This document shows positions 59,708 to 64,000 of a stretch of DNA of 64,000 nucleotides, piece by piece. Within the stretch, counting starts at the first letter, position 1. Each line of letters opens with the position of its first letter. Origin of the DNA: Ferrimonas balearica DSM 9799 (lineage in GTDB: Bacteria > Pseudomonadota > Gammaproteobacteria > Enterobacterales > Shewanellaceae). The stretch spans positions 3,557,139-3,621,138 of the forward strand of contig NC_014541.1 of the NCBI RefSeq assembly GCF_000148645.1. The letters are read 5' to 3'. The translations under genes were made by a program, and so were the position numbers. The notes beneath the pieces were generated by a model that made no database searches, had not been told where the DNA came from, and worked only from the letters and a program-made list of their open reading frames with translations.

Positions 59708-62107
59708 TTAGAAACTAAAAATCCGCTCCAGCCAGTTTTTAGCCCGTTCACCCCCCTGGCAACCACGGGGGTCAGGCCAGCTGGCGGCGTCCGCCGGCAG
59801 CGCTACCGCATCGATGCAGTCCGATGCCACCGGCACGCCGGAGGCGGTCTGGAAATGGCCATTCACAATGTTCCCCGGACGGGTCAGCACCAGCGACAGC
59901 GGCTCCCGCTCATCCAGGTAACGCTGGTACAGCGGCAGCGCAGCGGAGCTGCCATAGAGCCCGGCATCGGAGTTGTCGTCGCGGCCGACCCAGGTCACCA
60001 CCACGTCACGGTCATCAAAGCCGGCATACCAGGCATCACGACCGGCGGTAGTGGTGCCGGTTTTGCCCGCCAGGGTGGTGTGGGGGAACTGCTGCTTCAG
60101 GCGTCGTGCCGTACCGCGCTCCACCACCTGAGTCATGGCGTAGTTGGTGAGCCAGGTGGCCTGGGGCGACAACACCTGCTCTGAGGTGCTCTTCTGTTCC
60201 ACCAGTCGCTCGCCCTCTTTGTTCAGCACATGGCCAATGGCATAGACCGGGCGGTAGCGACCACTGTCGGCGAGGGTCTGGTAGAGCTGGGCCACCTGTA
60301 ACGGGCTGGCGTCCAGCGCCCCCAGCAACAGGGCCGGGTTGGGGGTGATGCGATCGGGCCAACCGGATTTGCGCAGGGTGCTGATCACCGGCTCAAGGCC
60401 GATGGCCATCCCCAGGTTCACCGTAGGCACGTTGTAGGAGTACACCAGGCTGTCCAGCAGGCTGGCCTGGCCGCGGAACTTCTTATCCACGTTCTGGGGC
60501 GACCACACCTGGCCACCGCCACTTTTCAGGCTGATCGGCTCATCCTTCAGCGGCGTCGCCAGGCTGAACTGCTGCGGGGCTTCCAGCGCGGTTTCGTAGA
60601 CAAAGGGTTTCAGCAGCGAGCCCACCGGACGGCGGGCATCCAGTGCCCGGTTGAAGCCGAGGTAGCTGGGGTCACGGTCGCCCACCAGTGCCAGCACCCC
60701 GCCGTTATAGCGGTCAACCACCACCATGGCGGCCTGCAGCTTGTCGTCTTTGCGGTCCCGTACCATCTGCGCCATCCCCTGCTCCACCGCTTTCTCGGCG
60801 GCACGCTGGGCCAGCGGATCGAGGGTGGTGTACACCTTCAGGCCGGACTGATTCAGGATGTTGTCGCCAAAGCGCTGGGCCAGCTCACGCTGCATCATGG
60901 TGCGGAACGCGGGCAGTTTATGGCGCTGGCGCCAGTTGGGGTCGCGCAGGGCCAGATCCATCTGGGTGTAGGTGCTGTACTGACGCGGCGAGATCAGCCC
61001 CTCTTCGATCATCAGCTTGAGCACCAGATCACGACGCTGCATGGCGCGTTCCGGGTAGCGCCAGGGGTTGTAGTAGCTGGGCCCCTTGATCATCGCCACC
61101 AGCAGCGCCTGCTGGGCCAGGTTCAGCTCATCCAGCGGCGTGCCGAAGTAGTGCCAGGCCGCCAGCCCCACACCATGGATGGCGATCTTGCCATCCTGGC
61201 CCATGTAGACCTCGTTCAGGTAGGCCTCGAGGATCTCATCCTTGCTGTAACGGGCGTCGATGATCAGCGCCATCAACGCTTCGTTGGCCTTGCGCACCAG
61301 GGTGCGATCACGGGTCAGGAAGAAGTTTTTGGCCAGCTGCTGGGTCAGGGTACTGCCCCCCTGCACGGTGCGGCCCGCCTTAAGGTTGGCCAGCGCCGCC
61401 CGGGCAATGCCGGTAAAGGAGAGGCCGTGGTGCTGGTAGAACTGGTTGTCCTCGGTGCGCAGCAGCGCCGACACCAGCGACTCCGGGATCCCCTCACGGG
61501 GGACAAACAGACGGTCTTCGGTGTTGCCGGTGATGATGCGATCCAGCAGCAGGGGTTCGAGCTGCAGGAAGCCGAGGTCACGGCTGTCACTGGAGCGCAC
61601 CAGTCGGGTTACCCGGTTCTCACTGAAGTGGACCATCACCCGCATCGGCGACTCATAGCCGTTAGGGCCATCGAAGGCACGACGGTAGATCTCGATGCGC
61701 CCCACCGCCACGGCAAATTCGCCCTCAGAGGCCGCGGTGCCGGTATTGCGGTAGCCCAGCAGTGCCAGCTCCTGCTTGAGCTGCATGTGGGTAACCGGCG
61801 CACCGGGATAGAGACTCATGGGACGGGCAAACACCTGCGCCGGCAGATACCAGCGCTGGCCCTCAAACTTGCGGGCAATCTGGGTATCCAGGTAGAGGCC
61901 ATACAGGGCAACAACGGCCAGGCCGACCAGCGCCAGCTTGCCCATCATCAGCGCGGCACGCCGCCACCATGAGCGCTGCGCGGCCGGTTTGGGTTTCGGC
62001 TTGGCCTTTGCCCGGGTGCCGGTTTTGGCCTTCGCTTTGCTGGTTGAGGGCGCGCGTTTGCGCTTGGTTTCCGCGCCCGGCGCGTTGTTGTTCGGAGTCT
62101 TTGCCAT
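59708..62107 (-). CDS. mrcB: Penicillin-binding protein 1B, bifunctional transglycosylase/transpeptidase
   Basis: A 799-aa inner-membrane peptidoglycan synthase. A basic N-terminal tail (Lys/Ala/Pro rich) is followed by one TM helix (about 50-70), a UB2H domain, then the transglycosylase with E219 in RTEDNQFYQHHG and GGSTLTQQLAKNFFL. The transpeptidase has S497 and K500 in GSLLKP, SYN in YSYNVP and KTG in AGKTGTT. ATG 62107 is preferred; a TTG three codons upstream (62116) is an alternative, and neither has a clear binding site. Confidence 0.96.
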   Translation of the reverse strand: MAKTPNNNAPGAETKRKRAPSTSKAKAKTGTRAKAKPKPKPAAQRSWWRRAALMMGKLALVGLAVVALYGLYLDTQIARKFEGQRWYLPAQVFARPMSLYPGAPVTHMQLKQELALLGYRNTGTAASEGEFAVAVGRIEIYRRAFDGPNGYESPMRVMVHFSENRVTRLVRSSDSRDLGFLQLEPLLLDRIITGNTEDRLFVPREGIPESLVSALLRTEDNQFYQHHGLSFTGIARAALANLKAGRTVQGGSTLTQQLAKNFFLTRDRTLVRKANEALMALIIDARYSKDEILEAYLNEVYMGQDGKIAIHGVGLAAWHYFGTPLDELNLAQQALLVAMIKGPSYYNPWRYPERAMQRRDLVLKLMIEEGLISPRQYSTYTQMDLALRDPNWRQRHKLPAFRTMMQRELAQRFGDNILNQSGLKVYTTLDPLAQRAAEKAVEQGMAQMVRDRKDDKLQAAMVVVDRYNGGVLALVGDRDPSYLGFNRALDARRPVGSLLKPFVYETALEAPQQFSLATPLKDEPISLKSGGGQVWSPQNVDKKFRGQASLLDSLVYSYNVPTVNLGMAIGLEPVISTLRKSGWPDRITPNPALLLGALDASPLQVAQLYQTLADSGRYRPVYAIGHVLNKEGERLVEQKSTSEQVLSPQATWLTNYAMTQVVERGTARRLKQQFPHTTLAGKTGTTTAGRDAWYAGFDDRDVVVTWVGRDDNSDAGLYGSSAALPLYQRYLDEREPLSLVLTRPGNIVNGHFQTASGVPVASDCIDAVALPADAASWPDPRGCQGGERAKNWLERIFSF

Positions 62108-62126
62108 CTCAGTCAATCAAATTCGG

Positions 62127-64000
62127 TTACGTCAGGTGCCGCTTGGTCTTGCGGGTCGGCGCCGTATTGGCCGGATCGTCCGGCCACAAATGCTTGGGAT
62201 AGCGTCCCTTCATCTCTTTCTTTACTTCACTCCAGGCTCCAGCCCAGAACCCGGCCAGGTCCTGGGTGATCTGGATGGGCCGCTGTGCCGGTGACAACAA
62301 CTCCAGGGTCACCGGCAAAGCACCACGTGCCAGCCGCGGGGTGTCGCTCTGGCCATACATCTCCTGCACCCGAACCGCCAGCTTGACGCCGCCACTGTGG
62401 TAATGCAACGCCAGGGCGCTGCCGGTGGGCACGGTCAGCCGCTCAGGCAGCTCACTGTTCAACAGCGATTGAGCCTGCCACGGCACCTGGTCCAGCAGGA
62501 TCTGGTAGAGGTCCAGCTGCTTGAGCTGGCCGGTCTTGGTCAGGCCCGACAGGTAGGGGCCCAGCCACTGCTCCAACCCCGCCAACAGCGCGCTGTCGCT
62601 CAGATCCGGCCAGGATTCGGTGGTCAGAGTTTGCGCGGCCAATGCCACGCGGGCCTGCAGGGTACGGGCTCGGTCGCTCCAAGGCAACGCTTCCAGCCCT
62701 TTGCGCCGCAGATGATCCAGCAGCGCCAGGCGATAATCCGCCTCGGTCAGGTCCGACAATCGCTCTCGACCCACCACCAGGGCCCCAATGCGGGTCTGGC
62801 GCTCCGCCTTCAGGGCACCGCTGGCGCTGTCCAGGCCGGCGTGGCGAACCGTCTCAAACAGCCCCGGTTGCACCGCTTTCAGAGCGTCCAGATTGAGCGC
62901 TGCCGCCAGGTGAATGCGGGCATCGCCCTGACCGGCCCGCTCATTCAGGCTGGCCACCACCAGATAGGGCTCGGCGCAGAGCGGGTCGGACTCCTCCAGC
63001 GTGGCGCCCGCGCCCCCGGACAGCAGGAAGCGATGTCCGCTGCCGCCCCGCCCCTGGGCGATGCGGTCAGGATAGGCCAGCGCCAGCAACCAGCCCGCTT
63101 CACTGTGGTGAGCGGGTTTGCTGGCGTGGCCCTGACCCAACTGGCGCCACCACTTGTCCGCCATCTGGCGATAGCGACCGGAGCGGGCCGCGTCCAGTCG
63201 GCGGCCCAGATCGGCGCCCACCTGACGGCCACGCAGCGGGTCACCCTCCTCCAGTAAGGCGGCCAGATCGCAGGCCAGCCGCAACAGGCCCGGCTCCTTC
63301 GAGTCGGTTTCCCAGGCCGCGGCTTTCACCAGCATGTGGCCCAGTCGCGGATCAGCCCCGAGTCGATGCACCCTCTGGCCCAGCGCGGTGATGCGGCCAT
63401 CCGCCGCCACCAGCTCCAGCCGTTGCAACAGCGCCCGGGCACGTTGCACCGCACTGTCCGGCGGTGGACTCAGCCAGGCCAGCTCATTGACGTCGGTGGT
63501 GCCCCAGGCCGCCAGCTCCAGCACCAGACTAAGCAGATCGGCCCGCTGGATCTCCGGCAGTTCCGCCTCCGCCAGCCCCTGCTGCTGGGTTTCGCTCCAC
63601 AGCCGCACACAGTGGCCCGGCGCCAAACGCCCGGCCCGGCCAGCACGTTGCTCGGCGGAGGACTGGCTGATGCGTACCAGCTCCAAACGGGTCTGGCCGG
63701 TGCGCAGGTTCAGGCTGGCGCGGCGCTGGTAACCGGCGTCCACCACCACGGTGATGCCGTCGATGGTCAAACTGGATTCCGCCAGATTGGTGGCCAGCAC
63801 CACTTTGCGGCGCCCCGCCTCCGGCACGGCCACGGCGCGGTCCTGCTCGGCGCCGGACAGCTGGCCGTAGAGCGGACAGATATCGACATTGTCCGCGACC
63901 TGGCCCTGCAACTGCTCGGCGGCGGAACGGATCTCCCCCATACCGGGCAGGAACACCAGCAGGTTGCCATCCTGGCTGGCCAACTGGCGTTTTACCTGTG
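62127..64000 (-). CDS. hrpB: ATP-dependent helicase HrpB (C-terminal part, cut by window end)
   Basis: The frame is open to base 64000, so the N-terminal part (helicase core with the DEAH box) lies outside. Present here are helicase motif IV-V region FLPGMGEI, TNLAESSLTIDGITVVVDAGYQRR, motif VI QSSAEQRAGRAGR, then the helicase-associated and HrpB C-terminal domains (LAGFWAGAWSEVKKEMKGRYPKHLWPDDP). HrpB is a DEAH-type helicase of unclear role. It diverges in no way from mrcB: same strand, 19 bp upstream, so hrpB and mrcB are probably co-transcribed. Confidence 0.94.
   Translation of the reverse strand, partial: QVKRQLASQDGNLLVFLPGMGEIRSAAEQLQGQVADNVDICPLYGQLSGAEQDRAVAVPEAGRRKVVLATNLAESSLTIDGITVVVDAGYQRRASLNLRTGQTRLELVRISQSSAEQRAGRAGRLAPGHCVRLWSETQQQGLAEAELPEIQRADLLSLVLELAAWGTTDVNELAWLSPPPDSAVQRARALLQRLELVAADGRITALGQRVHRLGADPRLGHMLVKAAAWETDSKEPGLLRLACDLAALLEEGDPLRGRQVGADLGRRLDAARSGRYRQMADKWWRQLGQGHASKPAHHSEAGWLLALAYPDRIAQGRGGSGHRFLLSGGAGATLEESDPLCAEPYLVVASLNERAGQGDARIHLAAALNLDALKAVQPGLFETVRHAGLDSASGALKAERQTRIGALVVGRERLSDLTEADYRLALLDHLRRKGLEALPWSDRARTLQARVALAAQTLTTESWPDLSDSALLAGLEQWLGPYLSGLTKTGQLKQLDLYQILLDQVPWQAQSLLNSELPERLTVPTGSALALHYHSGGVKLAVRVQEMYGQSDTPRLARGALPVTLELLSPAQRPIQITQDLAGFWAGAWSEVKKEMKGRYPKHLWPDDPANTAPTRKTKRHLT

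Noticed and set aside
1-64000. CRISPR arrays, tRNA or rRNA genes, insertion sequences, prophage
   Set aside because: I looked for spaced direct repeats, cloverleaf-like segments and transposase or integrase motifs and found none. A tRNAscan or ISfinder run would be the decisive check.

Overview
The window is a GC-rich (about 60%), densely coded chromosomal stretch of a gammaproteobacterium. YibL, YihD, RavA-ViaA, HrpB, PBP1B, WavE, a DUF2937 protein and a CysJIH operon together point to the Alteromonadales/Shewanella-Ferrimonas side of the class. Ferrimonas is my best guess, but that is inference; no rRNA or other decisive marker is present. I recognise 53 protein genes, two of them cut by the window ends (hypD on the left, hrpB on the right). 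I found no tRNA, rRNA, CRISPR array, prophage or intact insertion sequence.

Layout. 1-4.1 kb: the 3' end of hypD (hydrogenase maturation), a Dph6-like ATP-binding protein and a secreted beta-helix protein. 4.1-8.9 kb: a likely glucosylglycerate module (GpgS-type synthase, HAD phosphatase, GH13_18 phosphorylase) with a flavin-reductase gene inside it. 8.9-17 kb: a MOSC protein, an AraC regulator, a beta-propeller lipoprotein, a patatin with an outer-membrane barrel (type Vd secretion) and a PACE efflux pump with its divergent LysR regulator. 17-22.6 kb: a tightly packed five-gene operon (acyl-CoA dehydrogenase, SDR, APH-type kinase, histidine phosphatase-like protein, SDR) with a divergent LysR gene. 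It resembles the phospho-hydroxyacyl-CoA logic of LvaA/LvaC and ACAD10/11. 22.6-35.5 kb: two lipoproteins (one an M3 peptidase), a LysR regulator, a secreted alkylsulfatase, a Tat-exported DJ-1 protein, WavE, three small co-transcribed genes, an SPFH protein, a DUF2937 protein and TerC.

35.6-46.6 kb: a chemoreceptor, then cysJIH facing the three-gene pntAA-pntAB-pntB operon and metY. NADPH-consuming sulfite reduction, NADPH supply and a sulfide-using enzyme lie side by side, with two strong dyads in the cysJ-pntAA gap. 46.6-52 kb: a complete chaperone-usher fimbrial operon (pilin, attenuator, chaperone, usher, tip-like subunit) with an upstream CsgD/LuxR-type regulator. 52.3-64 kb: yibL, yihD, ravA-viaA, an AstE/AspA-like zinc hydrolase, a DEDDh exonuclease, a YfcC-type carrier, mrcB (PBP1B) and the 3' part of hrpB.

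The main non-coding feature is a pair of interspersed repeats (22700-22927 and 33689-34009). They share hairpins whose stems are kept while the loops differ, and the second copy carries an extra 86-nt hairpin-rich insert. The genes most worth following up are the five-gene acyl-CoA operon, the glucosylglycerate module, the fimbrial operon with its regulator, and these repeats.
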